DNA of 64,000 nucleotides from Nitrospirota bacterium (lineage in GTDB: Bacteria; Nitrospirota; Thermodesulfovibrionia; SZUA-242), in NCBI GenBank assembly GCA_016212095.1, contig JACRHH010000003.1, positions 37,014 to 101,013 on the forward strand, in the 5' to 3' direction. Every line of letters begins with the position of its first letter. The first letter of the stretch is position 1. The position numbers were made by a program, and so were the translations under genes. Of the stretch, positions 8,044 through 17,505 are shown piece after piece. A model generated the notes under the pieces. The model saw only the letters and a program-made list of their open reading frames with translations. It had not been told where the DNA came from and did not search any database.

Positions 8044-9635
8044 ACCGGCGGGGCTCCCGCCCGCACGCGGGCGTCCACGTCGGCCTCGAACCGTTTAAAA
8101 TTCTCGCGGAAAAGTTCGGCAAGCTCCCTTGCCTTCAAGTCGTAGGCAACCTTGTCGGGCCACGAATCGCGCGGATTCATGATCTCAGACGGCACGCCTT
8201 CGCACGACAGCGGCACATGCAGGCCGAAGAACTGGTCGGTTCTCGTCTCGGCGCCGCGCAAACCGCCTTCCAGAATCGCGCTGATAATGGCGCGTGTGTG
8301 CGCGATGCTGATTCTGCGCCCTGTGCCGAAAGCCCCGCCTATCCAGCCTGTGTTCACCAGCCAGCAGTCTACCTTGTGCCGGGCGATCCTGTCGCCCAGC
8401 AGCCGCGCGTAAACCGACGGATGACGCGACATGAACGGCGCGCCGAAGCAGGTGCTGAACGTGGCCTTCGGCTCCTTGCCCACGCCCTTCTCTGTTCCGG
8501 CCACCTTGGCGGTGTAGCCAGAAACGAAGTGGTACATCGCCTGCTCTTCGGTGAGCCTAGCAACCGGCGGCATCACGCCGAAAGCGTCGCATGTAAGCAT
8601 CACGATGTTCTTCGGATGGCCGCCCTGACCGTCCGGAACGGCGTTGTCGATATAAATGAGCGGATAGGCTGCCCGCGTGTTCTCGGTAAGCGAGTCGTCG
8701 TTAAGGTCAAGTTCGCGTGTCTGCGAATCGAACCCCACGTTTTCCAGAATGACGCCGAATTTCCGTGTGCATGAATAGATCTGCGGCTCGGCTTCCGCCG
8801 AAAGGCGGATAACCTTGGCGTAGCATCCGTTTTCGAAGTTGAAGACGCCGCGGTCAGACCATCCGTGCTCGTCGTCTCCGATCAGCTTGCGCGATGTGTC
8901 GGCTGAAAGCGTGGTCTTGCCGGTTCCGGAGAGGCCGAAGAATATGCATACGTCGCCGTCGTCGTTCATGTTGGCCGAGCAGTGCATCGGAAGAACGTCG
9001 CGCTCCGGGAGGATGAAGTTCATTATCGAAAAGATTGATTTCTTGATCTCTCCGGCATAGCTGGTTCCGCCGATCAGCACCATCTTTCTGGCGAAGTTCA
9101 CGATAATGAACGTTTCGGAATTGGTTCCCTCCTCGTTCTGGTCGGCCAAAAATCCGGGCACGTCGATGACCGTGAAATCCGGAACGTGATCGATCTGCTC
9201 CTGACCGCGCGCCACGGGAATGAACAGGGCGCGCGCGAAGCGGCTGTGCCATGCGCGGATGGATATTACGCGGATCGGCATTCTGTACTGCTTGTCGTGA
9301 CCGGCCCAGCAGTCTTGAACGAAAACGTCCTTGCCCTTGATGAAGCTCATCATCCGGTTGTAAATCCTGTCGAAGTTCTCCTGGGATATGCCCCGGTTTT
9401 CTTTGCCCCACCAGACCGAATCCTCGGTGGTGGGTTCGCGGACGATGAATTTGTCGTTTACGGCGCGGCCTGTGTGAAGGCCGGTTCGCACAATAAGCGG
9501 GCCGTTTTTGGCCAGATTGCCCTCCTTGCGCGAGATGGCTTCCTCGAAAAGCGCCTCGACAGGCAGGTTCCAATACTCGTTACCGGCGTCGATGCCGTGA
9601 TTCTCGATTCCATATGTTGAACGCTTGATGCCCAT
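8040..9635 (-). CDS. pckA: Phosphoenolpyruvate carboxykinase (ATP)
   Basis: Converts oxaloacetate and ATP to PEP, ADP and CO2 (gluconeogenesis or the reverse). 531 residues, normal for the ATP-dependent class. Visible motifs: the kinase-1a loop GLSGTGKTTLS (about residue 240), the Mg/Mn-binding region with DDEHGWSD, RAAYPLIYIDNAVP, and TGWIGG near residue 400. A GGAGG lies about 9 bases before the ATG. The stop overlaps that of the Nramp gene. Confidence 0.96.
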   Translation of the reverse strand: MGIKRSTYGIENHGIDAGNEYWNLPVEALFEEAISRKEGNLAKNGPLIVRTGLHTGRAVNDKFIVREPTTEDSVWWGKENRGISQENFDRIYNRMMSFIKGKDVFVQDCWAGHDKQYRMPIRVISIRAWHSRFARALFIPVARGQEQIDHVPDFTVIDVPGFLADQNEEGTNSETFIIVNFARKMVLIGGTSYAGEIKKSIFSIMNFILPERDVLPMHCSANMNDDGDVCIFFGLSGTGKTTLSADTSRKLIGDDEHGWSDRGVFNFENGCYAKVIRLSAEAEPQIYSCTRKFGVILENVGFDSQTRELDLNDDSLTENTRAAYPLIYIDNAVPDGQGGHPKNIVMLTCDAFGVMPPVARLTEEQAMYHFVSGYTAKVAGTEKGVGKEPKATFSTCFGAPFMSRHPSVYARLLGDRIARHKVDCWLVNTGWIGGAFGTGRRISIAHTRAIISAILEGGLRGAETRTDQFFGLHVPLSCEGVPSEIMNPRDSWPDKVAYDLKARELAELFRENFKRFEADVDARVRAGAPPV

Positions 9636-9849
9636 GAACTGCCTCCGTAAAGCGCCGGTTGGCGCTGATTTATCAAGTAAACAAATATCACATCACGAAT
9701 CGGATGAAACTTCAACCAAATAATATTTTGTCTAGTATAATACGCGATTCGTAAAGCCGGTGCTCTGGTTGTGATCAGGCTTGCGCTGTTCTCCTGTGGA
9801 GCATTGTTACTAAGGTTGTATTCCGGTCATTTTCCGGAGGGGGATTCGG

Positions 9850-12294
9850 ATGCTATTTTTTGGGGTTCTGCTTGCCGCGTTTCTGTCTGCGGCTGAACCG
9901 GCGACCGCTTCGGGCTTGCCCGATACCGGGCAAGTATCATGTTATGACGCTTCAGGACTTGCAGTGCCATGTCCGGCTCCCGGCGCTCCACTTGCGCAGG
10001 ATGGAAGCTATTCCGGCCATCCGCTTTCATATGCCGATAATTACGACGGAACTGTTACCGACAACAATACATGGCTTCTGTGGCAGGGCGCGGAAACCGC
10101 GCCCATGGATCATGCCTCTGCCATGAACCATTGCTCAGGGCTTTCGTTGGGAGGCATTACCGGCTGGCGGTTGCCGTCACGAAGCGAGCTTTACGGCATT
10201 CTCGATTTCGGCCCTGAGGCAGGAGCGTTGGCCAATAACGCTGTTTTCCCGGGAACATCGAAACTGTGCTACTGGAGCGCGACTGCTGGTGCCGTCTCGC
10301 CGGAATCAGGAGCATGGAACGTCGATTTTGGAGGCGGATCGTCCGGCATCAAGCCTGCTGCAACGCTATGCGGTGTTCGGTGTGTTTACGGGACGGAGCA
10401 TGTTGCGGCTTTTCTTGACAACGGAGACGGGACGGTCGGCGATGACGCAAACGGATTGATCTGGCAGCGTTATGCAGCAACGCAGGCGATGTCCTGGGAG
10501 TCGGCCCTGAATTACTGCGAGTCTCTGACGCTTGGCGGATACGATGACTGGCGTCTGCCAAACGTCAAGGAACTGGAAACATCGCTTGATCTGTCGAGGA
10601 TTGATCCGGCTGTTGATGTAACGGTTTTTCCTGATGCAGGTGGCCTGGCTTACTGGTCATCAACATCATCGTCTTTGCCGGCGTTCGCCGCGTCCGTCAA
10701 TTCCGGAAGCGGAGAAGTAATGACCGGAACCGGAAAAAACTCGCAATTGTTGATGGCCCGTTGTGTCAGAACACGTAACCTTGCCGATGTCGTTCTTTGG
10801 TTGGAGAATGCCCAGAAGACGGTTGCCGCAAGGTCAACGACTTCATTGATGCTGACGGTTACAAACAACGGCCCAGATGTTGCCCAAAATGTAAGGCTTT
10901 CCGGAACCATACCCACGGGCTCAACCCTTATTTCAGCCGTGACAACGTCGGGATCCTGCTTGCAGAACGGCTTGTCGCTCGACTGTGAGCTTGGGAATCT
11001 GGATTTCGGCATGGCTGCCGCCGTGTTTGTAACCATGGCAGCCCCATCGACGACAGGTTCATTCCCCGCATCATTCATGCTGACGACGTCGAATCAGGAT
11101 CCGGACACCGGCGGCAATTCGGCTGTCTGGAGCCTGAACGTGGCTCGGATAGTCAGAACTCTCGGCGTAAGCATCACTGGATCGGGTTTTGTTTCAGGCG
11201 ATGGCATAGCATGTCCAGGAGACTGCTCCGAAGCCTATGCAGACGGCGTGTCTGTTGTCATTGCGGCTGCACCGGAGAGCGGATGGGCTTTCAGGCGATG
11301 GAGCGGCTCGATGACCGGAAGCGTCAATCCGGCGTCGGTAAGCATGTCTGCAAACAGAAGCATGGCTGCGGTGTTCGAGCCCGACAGCGATGGAGACGGC
11401 GCGCCGGATTCTATTGATAACTGTCCATCTACTTCCAATATGGATCAAAAGGACGCTGATGCCGACGGAACAGGTGATGCCTGCGATTCATGTAAGTACG
11501 ACATGCGGAACGATGCCGACTCCGACGGAATCTGTGGCGATGTTGACACCTGTCCGCTTGACCCCGACAATGATGCCGACGGAGACGGCATCTGTGGAAA
11601 CATCGACAACTGCCCACTCTCGCCGAATCCGGATCAGGGAGACGGCAACGCAGACGGCATCGGCGATTATTGCTCCAAAGATGTCGATTTGTTTCCTGTC
11701 TCGCTGGAAGGCCCGTCTGTTGCCGCAATCGGCGAGGCAATGAAGGTTGAGATCACTGTCCGCAATAGCGGAAGTTACCAAGCCGGCAGGGATTTTGAGG
11801 TGTCGCTCTATCTGTCGAGTGACGGGATTGTCCGCAGCGGCGATAAACCGGTTCGTTCCATATTGTTTCGGCGAGGCGGCGGCGGATTGAAGAAAACCTG
11901 GCGCGGCAGCGTGATGATTCCGCCAGATACACCTGCCGGTTACTGCTATCTTGTTGTTGCTGTCGATTCAGGGCGGTTGATTGCGGAAATCAACGAGATC
12001 AATAACACACTGGCCGGAAACAGGATCGAAATCACACGTAACACGCCTTCGATCAACAGTATCGTAATAGAAAAAATCATGTATAACCGTGTTTCAGGCG
12101 AGTTGGCGGTGTATGCATCGAGCGCCTACGGATCAAACGCAATGCTTGAGTTGGCGGGGATCGGCCCGATGAGTTGGGAGCCCGAAAAACGGTGCTGGAA
12201 AATAAGGGTAAGCGGATTAGCCGAAACCAGTGTCAGGACAATAACCGTCCGTGGCGCTGAGGGGCAGGCGGAATCATCTGTTGTGATCAGATGA
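9850..12294 (+). CDS. Large secreted modular protein (DUF1566 x2, DUF11, InlB-like, TSP3, CARDB)
   Basis: 814 residues with a signal peptide (about 1-22) and an SD GGAGGGGG before the ATG. Approximate modules: DUF1566/Lcl C-type repeats at 58-180 and 183-307 (WRLPSRSEL and WRLPNVKEL, each ending in RCVxG/RCVR); DUF11 at 312-427; InlB-type repeat at 433-510 (WAFRRWSGS); calcium-binding thrombospondin type 3 repeats at 512-607 (DGDGAPDSIDNCP); CARDB at 610-730; and an 80-residue tail at 733-814 shared with two other proteins in the window. It is a surface or secreted protein, possibly adhesive; the role is inference. A paralogue follows. Confidence 0.85.
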   Translation: MLFFGVLLAAFLSAAEPATASGLPDTGQVSCYDASGLAVPCPAPGAPLAQDGSYSGHPLSYADNYDGTVTDNNTWLLWQGAETAPMDHASAMNHCSGLSLGGITGWRLPSRSELYGILDFGPEAGALANNAVFPGTSKLCYWSATAGAVSPESGAWNVDFGGGSSGIKPAATLCGVRCVYGTEHVAAFLDNGDGTVGDDANGLIWQRYAATQAMSWESALNYCESLTLGGYDDWRLPNVKELETSLDLSRIDPAVDVTVFPDAGGLAYWSSTSSSLPAFAASVNSGSGEVMTGTGKNSQLLMARCVRTRNLADVVLWLENAQKTVAARSTTSLMLTVTNNGPDVAQNVRLSGTIPTGSTLISAVTTSGSCLQNGLSLDCELGNLDFGMAAAVFVTMAAPSTTGSFPASFMLTTSNQDPDTGGNSAVWSLNVARIVRTLGVSITGSGFVSGDGIACPGDCSEAYADGVSVVIAAAPESGWAFRRWSGSMTGSVNPASVSMSANRSMAAVFEPDSDGDGAPDSIDNCPSTSNMDQKDADADGTGDACDSCKYDMRNDADSDGICGDVDTCPLDPDNDADGDGICGNIDNCPLSPNPDQGDGNADGIGDYCSKDVDLFPVSLEGPSVAAIGEAMKVEITVRNSGSYQAGRDFEVSLYLSSDGIVRSGDKPVRSILFRRGGGGLKKTWRGSVMIPPDTPAGYCYLVVAVDSGRLIAEINEINNTLAGNRIEITRNTPSINSIVIEKIMYNRVSGELAVYASSAYGSNAMLELAGIGPMSWEPEKRCWKIRVSGLAETSVRTITVRGAEGQAESSVVIR

Positions 12295-12443
12295 GCGGTA
12301 TTAATAAGGCTTGTGTAATATGCCTGAGGATTTTTATAATAGCCAAACATAAGTCAGTAACGATAATGTGTTGCGACGTTTTCATGAGCAGGGGATTCAG
12401 CTACACCGGATTATTAATTAATAAAGTAAACGTTAGAGTGCCG

Positions 12444-12455
12444 ACCGACGTCGGT
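12444..12455 (+). repeat. Perfect 12-bp palindrome upstream of giant gene
   Basis: ACCGACGTCGGT reads the same on both strands, 40 bases before the start of the 1643-residue protein gene. It may be an operator; no matching regulator was identified. Confidence 0.6.
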
Positions 12456-12495
12456 TAACAGTATTTTGAAGCCATTATTGGAGGGGGGTATCTGT

Positions 12496-15400
12496 ATGAG
12501 TAGTCTGTCATCTGTCGTTCATGCGCGCATCGTCGTTTTGTTGGCTTTCTTGTTTCTGCCGCTCAACATTGCATTTGCCGCAACGATCCTGCCTGATTCG
12601 GGCCAGACACTATGCTACGACGGCGCCGGCGCGGTAATAACATGCCCGGCTCCCGGCGCGGCGCTGGCTCAGGATGCCAGCTATCCGCGCAATCCGCTTT
12701 CTTACACTGACAACGGCGATGGAACCGTAAGCGACAACAACACCGGGCTTATGTGGCAGAAGAATTCCGCCGGGCAGAAGAGCTGGGATGCTGCTGTGAG
12801 TTACTGCAACGGCCTGACGCTTGGCGGGAACTCGAATTGGCGGCTGCCTTCAAAGAAAGACCTTGTGGGTATTATTGACTATGGCGGAGCTTCCACAAAA
12901 GTAAACACCAATTATTTTTCAGGAGCCGACACTTCTTACTGGAGCTTAACCCAGCGAGCCCAGTCAAGTTCATATGCGTGGTATGTGTCGTTTACGGATG
13001 GCAGCGCCTCCACGCTTGGTAAAACCAACTATCTAGGCGTCAGATGCGTAAGCGGAGGGCAGACAGCATATGGCGATTTCATCGATAACGGTAATGGAAC
13101 AGCTACCGACAGGGCTACAGGCCTGATCTGGCAGAAGGCGTCAGGCGTTCAGGGTGCAACCGGCACTACACTGAACTGGGGAAGCGCAATAAGCTACTGC
13201 GAAGGGCTCACGCTTGGCAGCACAACAAGACAATGGCGACTGCCGAATGCGAAGGAACTGGAGTCGATCACAAAAGATACCGCGTACAATCCGGCAGCGA
13301 ATGCAACGTATGTATCTGCGGCGTCTCAAGCGTACTGGACATCTACAACTGCAAGGAGCACAGCATACGCCGTATCAGTGAACTTCGCAGAGGGTAATGT
13401 AGTGGCAAGCGGAACGACGAACCTGAAACCTTCAAAGCAGCATTTCCGGTGCGTGTCGTCGCCTGTAACAGACAGCGCCGATCTTGCAGTATCAATGGAC
13501 GGAAGCCCGACAATAGCGTTGCCGGGAGCCGTCAATTATTTCGTGACAGTCACCAATAACGGAACAGGAATTGCAAGGGGCGTCTCTCTTGACAGTTTGA
13601 TTCCGTCGGCGTCATCCACTGGGCATCCGGATGTAATTTCAATCAGTCAGGGTACATGCGCCACATCAATCGGACGGGTGCAATGCTCCATCGGCGATAT
13701 GGCGTCCGGAGCCAGGGTTTACGTAAAAGTTGCAACGATCGTTTTCTCGTCAACAACACGCGTCATTACCAGTTCAAGCGTTTCCTCTACGACACCGGAT
13801 CCGGTTACCTCCAACAACTCCGTGCTGTTGGAGACTGTAATAACCAATAATTCCGCCAATCTGAATGTGAGCTTGATCGGATCAGGACACGTTTCCGGAA
13901 CCGGCATAGACTGCCCAGCCGACTGCTCCGAGCGTATGCCGCTTGGCAATGGCAACAACAAATTCGGGGGGACGTCATTCCTCTCCGTCAGTTTGACGGC
14001 AATCCCCGACACCGGATGGATGTTCGGCAACTGGAGCGGCGCATTATCGGGCAGCCTTAATCCGGCATCGCTGCTTATGGATGCCGACAAGAACGTCATG
14101 GCCAACTTCGTGGCCGAAACCGATGGTGACGGCGTGCCGGACTCGACAGACAACTGCCCGTCAGTTTCCAATACGAATCAGGCCGACTGCGATCAGGACG
14201 GCATCGGCGACGCTTGCGACACAGCTTCCACATGCTCAACCGACACAGACCATGATGGCGTTTTCGACGACGTTGACAATTGCCGCTACCGTGCAAACAG
14301 TGATCAGCTTGATTCCGACAATGACGGTATCGGCAACGCATGTGAATATGCAGTGCCCGATACCGGACAGCTCGGATGTTTCGATTCGGCTGGGACTCCA
14401 ATTGCGTGTCCAAAGCCTGGCAGCGCAGGCGCGCAGGATGGAAGCTATAACATTAATCCTCCATTGCTGATCGATTTTGGGAGGGGCGTTGTGATCGATT
14501 GGCGTTCCGGCCTGCGGTGGCAGAAGGCGAGCGGCCCGGCTATGGCATGGGGCGATACAACCGGTTCATGCACAGTCAACTGCGTTGACGCCCGGAGTTA
14601 TTGCACTGGCCTTACGCTTGGAGGTTATACGAACTGGCGGCTTCCAACAAGGCGTGAGCTGGCCGGCATCGTAGAGCCGCAGCAAACCGGGCCGACCATC
14701 GACAAGGCGTTTTCCGCCGACACCGTTGCTTCGAATTACTGGACATCGGACGAGGATGCGAAAAACGCGGCAAACGCGTGGGCCGTTAATTTCGGCAACG
14801 GTTATTCCATGACCGGAGACAAAAGCAGCCTGCGAAATGTCAGGTGTATCTCAAACGGCAGGTTGGCGTCGGCATCCTTCACGGATAACGGCGATGGAAC
14901 CGTGATTGAAAACGCATCCGGGCTTATCTGGCAGAAATCGGCGATGGGGCCATATTCATGGAGCGCGTCGCTGGACTATTGCGAGGGGCTTACGCTTGGC
15001 GGAAGCACGCAATGGCGGCTTCCAAACGCAAAGGAACTTGAAAGCGTTCTCGATATTTCCAGAGCGTATCCTTCAGTCGATCCGCAGGCGCTTCCGACTT
15101 CGTCCACCGCCAGCCTATGGACATCGACAACTTTTGAGGGGTATCCGTCGTATGCCTATCATGTCGGCTTCGGAAACGGAAGCATTGGCGCTTATGCCAA
15201 AAGCAAGACCGATTACCTGCGCTGTGTGAGCGGCGGCAAGCTGAGTCCGTCCGGACAGTCCGATCTGTCGGTAGTCGGAACCGGCGGCCCGAGTCCGGCG
15301 CTAGTTTCCGAGAACATCAGCTATACGCTTACTGTTGCGAATAATGGCCCTGACGCCGCATCCGGAGTTATTCTGACGAACAATCTGCCTGCAGGAACCG

Positions 15401-17427
15401 TTTTCGTGTCTGCGGCATCAACTCAGGGAACGTGTGCCGAGTCAGGTGGCGTTGTTTCTTGCAGCATTGGGGATATGACTAAATTGGCCAATGTGACGGT
15501 GGACATTGTTTTGCAGGCTCCTGTCTCGGCAGGCGACATATCGAATACCGCCTCGGTTGCTTGCGACACAACCGATCCTGATCTCGTGAATAATTCGGTT
15601 GCAATCGGCACGTCGGTTGTGTCAACCATTTACAACCTGCACGCCGCAGCTTCAGGGCCGGGAAGTGTTACGGCTTCCGGCATTAGTTGTCCGGGCGACT
15701 GCTCCGAGCGGTTCGCCGACGGTGCGGTTGTCAGCCTGAATGCCGTTCCGATACCGGGCTGGATCTTCGCCGGATGGAGCGGAGACGCGGGCGGCACAGC
15801 CAACCCGCTTTCTGTAACGATGAACGCCGACAAGAACATCACCGCGCTGTTCGATTCCGACAGCGATGAGGATGGCATTGTGGATGCTCAGGACAACTGT
15901 GCTCTCGATCCTAATCCGGATCAGGCGGATTCCGATATGGACGGCATTGGCGATGCCTGCGATCCATGCGCTGCTGATCCGCTTAACGACATTGACGGTG
16001 ACGGAGTCTGTGGGAACGTGGATAACTGTCCGGATGCGGCCAACGCGGATCAGATCGATCTGGACATGGATGGAGCCGGCGATGTCTGCGATATCTGTCC
16101 GCTCGATGCCCTGAACGACGCTGACAATGACGGCGTTTGCGGTAATGCGGATAACTGTCCGGCTGTAACAAATCAGGATCAGAGCGACCTCGATGGCGAC
16201 GGGATCGGCGATGTCTGCGATTCATGTCCGCTGGATGCGCTCAACGATGCCGATCACGACGGCTATTGCATGAACGTGGACAACTGCCCGACCGTATCCA
16301 ATCCCGATCAGAGCAACCTGGATGGCGACGGGATCGGCGATGTTTGTGACACTTGCCCGCTCGATCCGCTGAACGACATCGATGGCGATGGTGTCTGCGG
16401 GAATGTGGATAACTGTCCCGTCAATCCGAACGCCGACCAGAAGGATAGCGACGGCGACGGTATGGGCGACGCTTGCGACATCTGTCCGCTTGATGCCTTG
16501 AACGACATGGATGGAGACGGCATCTGCGGTAACGTGGATAACTGTCCGATGGTTGCGAATGCTGATCAGAAGGACAGCGATCAGGATGGCATTGGCGAAA
16601 CGTGCGATTCGTGTCCCTTCGATCCGTTGAACGATATGGACGGAGATGGTGTTTGCGGAAACATTGACAACTGCCCGCTTGTCGCAAACATGGAGCAGAA
16701 TGATGCGGATGGCGACATGATTGGCGATGCCTGTGACAACTGTTCGTTCAGCCCAAATCCGGCTCAAGCAGACAGTAATCATGATGGAACCGGTGATGTA
16801 TGCTCGATGCCCGTGGATCTTGTCATCGGTTCGGTTGGCGGGCCGTCGTCGGTGAGCGCAGGCAGCGCGATTGGGGTTGAAATCACCGTCAACAATGCAG
16901 GGACATACCAGGCGGGCAGGGATTTCGATGCCGGGATACTTTTTTCCACCGACCAGACAGCAGGCAGGGCGGGCATCCTGCTTAAGACTGTCAGGTTCCA
17001 GAGGCTTGCAGGCGGTGCTTCCTCGTCGTGGCGGGGGAGGGTGATCATTCCTGAGGACATCCCCGCAGGGTTGTACCATATTGCCGCGATTGCTGATTAT
17101 GGCCGTGTGGTTCCTGAGGTTAACGAGATAAACAATGGAACAACCGGCAATCTCATTTCTGTTTCCGGCGGCGTGCCGAGACAGAACAGCATTGTGATTC
17201 TCAAAGCCGTGTATAGCCAGGCGCATGAGGTGCTTGTGGTTCGGGCTGAAAGTGTGTATGGAAGCACGGCGTCGCTTGCCGTTCAGGGTTTTGGCGCGAT
17301 GCAATGGAACAACAGCAAGGGCTGGTGGGAATTGCGCATTTCGGGCGTGCGTGCCGATGTTGTGCCTTCTGTAATTACAGTTACCGGCTCAGAGGGTTCG
17401 GCAAATGCGCCATTGCTGAGTCAATAG
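12496..17427 (+). CDS. Giant secreted modular protein, internally duplicated paralogue of the 814-aa protein
   Basis: 1643 residues. ATG 12496 has GGAGGGGGG 8 bases upstream; a TTG at 12466 is less likely. Signal peptide to about residue 29. First half: DUF1566 at 70-188 and 193-321, DUF11 at 328-451, InlB-like at 453-540, TSP3 at 541-618. Second half repeats this: a PDTGQ-type linker at 620, DUF1566 at 655-790 and 795-913, DUF11 at 921-1045, InlB-like at 1046-1118, then a long TSP3 array at 1120-1435. It ends with CARDB (1439-1558) and the shared tail (1561-1643). The TSP3 array suggests strong calcium binding. Function unknown; surface adhesion or matrix are plausible. Confidence 0.87.
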   Translation: MSSLSSVVHARIVVLLAFLFLPLNIAFAATILPDSGQTLCYDGAGAVITCPAPGAALAQDASYPRNPLSYTDNGDGTVSDNNTGLMWQKNSAGQKSWDAAVSYCNGLTLGGNSNWRLPSKKDLVGIIDYGGASTKVNTNYFSGADTSYWSLTQRAQSSSYAWYVSFTDGSASTLGKTNYLGVRCVSGGQTAYGDFIDNGNGTATDRATGLIWQKASGVQGATGTTLNWGSAISYCEGLTLGSTTRQWRLPNAKELESITKDTAYNPAANATYVSAASQAYWTSTTARSTAYAVSVNFAEGNVVASGTTNLKPSKQHFRCVSSPVTDSADLAVSMDGSPTIALPGAVNYFVTVTNNGTGIARGVSLDSLIPSASSTGHPDVISISQGTCATSIGRVQCSIGDMASGARVYVKVATIVFSSTTRVITSSSVSSTTPDPVTSNNSVLLETVITNNSANLNVSLIGSGHVSGTGIDCPADCSERMPLGNGNNKFGGTSFLSVSLTAIPDTGWMFGNWSGALSGSLNPASLLMDADKNVMANFVAETDGDGVPDSTDNCPSVSNTNQADCDQDGIGDACDTASTCSTDTDHDGVFDDVDNCRYRANSDQLDSDNDGIGNACEYAVPDTGQLGCFDSAGTPIACPKPGSAGAQDGSYNINPPLLIDFGRGVVIDWRSGLRWQKASGPAMAWGDTTGSCTVNCVDARSYCTGLTLGGYTNWRLPTRRELAGIVEPQQTGPTIDKAFSADTVASNYWTSDEDAKNAANAWAVNFGNGYSMTGDKSSLRNVRCISNGRLASASFTDNGDGTVIENASGLIWQKSAMGPYSWSASLDYCEGLTLGGSTQWRLPNAKELESVLDISRAYPSVDPQALPTSSTASLWTSTTFEGYPSYAYHVGFGNGSIGAYAKSKTDYLRCVSGGKLSPSGQSDLSVVGTGGPSPALVSENISYTLTVANNGPDAASGVILTNNLPAGTVFVSAASTQGTCAESGGVVSCSIGDMTKLANVTVDIVLQAPVSAGDISNTASVACDTTDPDLVNNSVAIGTSVVSTIYNLHAAASGPGSVTASGISCPGDCSERFADGAVVSLNAVPIPGWIFAGWSGDAGGTANPLSVTMNADKNITALFDSDSDEDGIVDAQDNCALDPNPDQADSDMDGIGDACDPCAADPLNDIDGDGVCGNVDNCPDAANADQIDLDMDGAGDVCDICPLDALNDADNDGVCGNADNCPAVTNQDQSDLDGDGIGDVCDSCPLDALNDADHDGYCMNVDNCPTVSNPDQSNLDGDGIGDVCDTCPLDPLNDIDGDGVCGNVDNCPVNPNADQKDSDGDGMGDACDICPLDALNDMDGDGICGNVDNCPMVANADQKDSDQDGIGETCDSCPFDPLNDMDGDGVCGNIDNCPLVANMEQNDADGDMIGDACDNCSFSPNPAQADSNHDGTGDVCSMPVDLVIGSVGGPSSVSAGSAIGVEITVNNAGTYQAGRDFDAGILFSTDQTAGRAGILLKTVRFQRLAGGASSSWRGRVIIPEDIPAGLYHIAAIADYGRVVPEVNEINNGTTGNLISVSGGVPRQNSIVILKAVYSQAHEVLVVRAESVYGSTASLAVQGFGAMQWNNSKGWWELRISGVRADVVPSVITVTGSEGSANAPLLSQ

Positions 17428-17444
17428 TAAATTCATGTTGAGCC

Positions 17445-17480
17445 AAACCTGCCGGAGGCTCCGTCTCCGGCAGGTTTCTT
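17445..17480 (+). terminator. Strong hairpin terminator
   Basis: A 13-bp perfect stem (17445-17457 with 17465-17477, arm AAACCTGCCGGAG) and 7-base loop lie 17 bases after the giant gene. The T-run is short (TTTCTTGTT) but the stem is strong. Confidence 0.8.
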
Positions 17481-17484
17481 GTTG

Positions 17485-17490
17485 TATAAT
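17485..17490 (+). promoter_or_regulatory. Possible -10 element TATAAT
   Basis: A consensus TATAAT lies 15 bases before the ATG at 17506 and directly after the terminator. No good -35 box is seen, so an activator or a different upstream contact would be needed. Confidence 0.35.
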
Positions 17491-17505
17491 GCAAAACATA
17501 TTCCG

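Noticed and set aside
9636..9849. Cyclic-di-GMP (GEMM) riboswitch or promoter before the DUF1566 gene
   Set aside because: The GEMM core (GACGCAAAGCC-like) is absent here and upstream of the cytochrome genes. A TATAAT at 9736-9741 lacks a usable -35 box, so it was not listed.
15855..16800. Regular short repeats that could suggest a CRISPR or satellite array
   Set aside because: They are codon-level TSP3 protein repeats in frame, imperfect and without spacers.
16222..17304. 360-codon open frame on the minus strand
   Set aside because: Antisense to the TSP3 array and CARDB of the giant protein; its apparent repeats are only the mirror of the TSP3 repeats.
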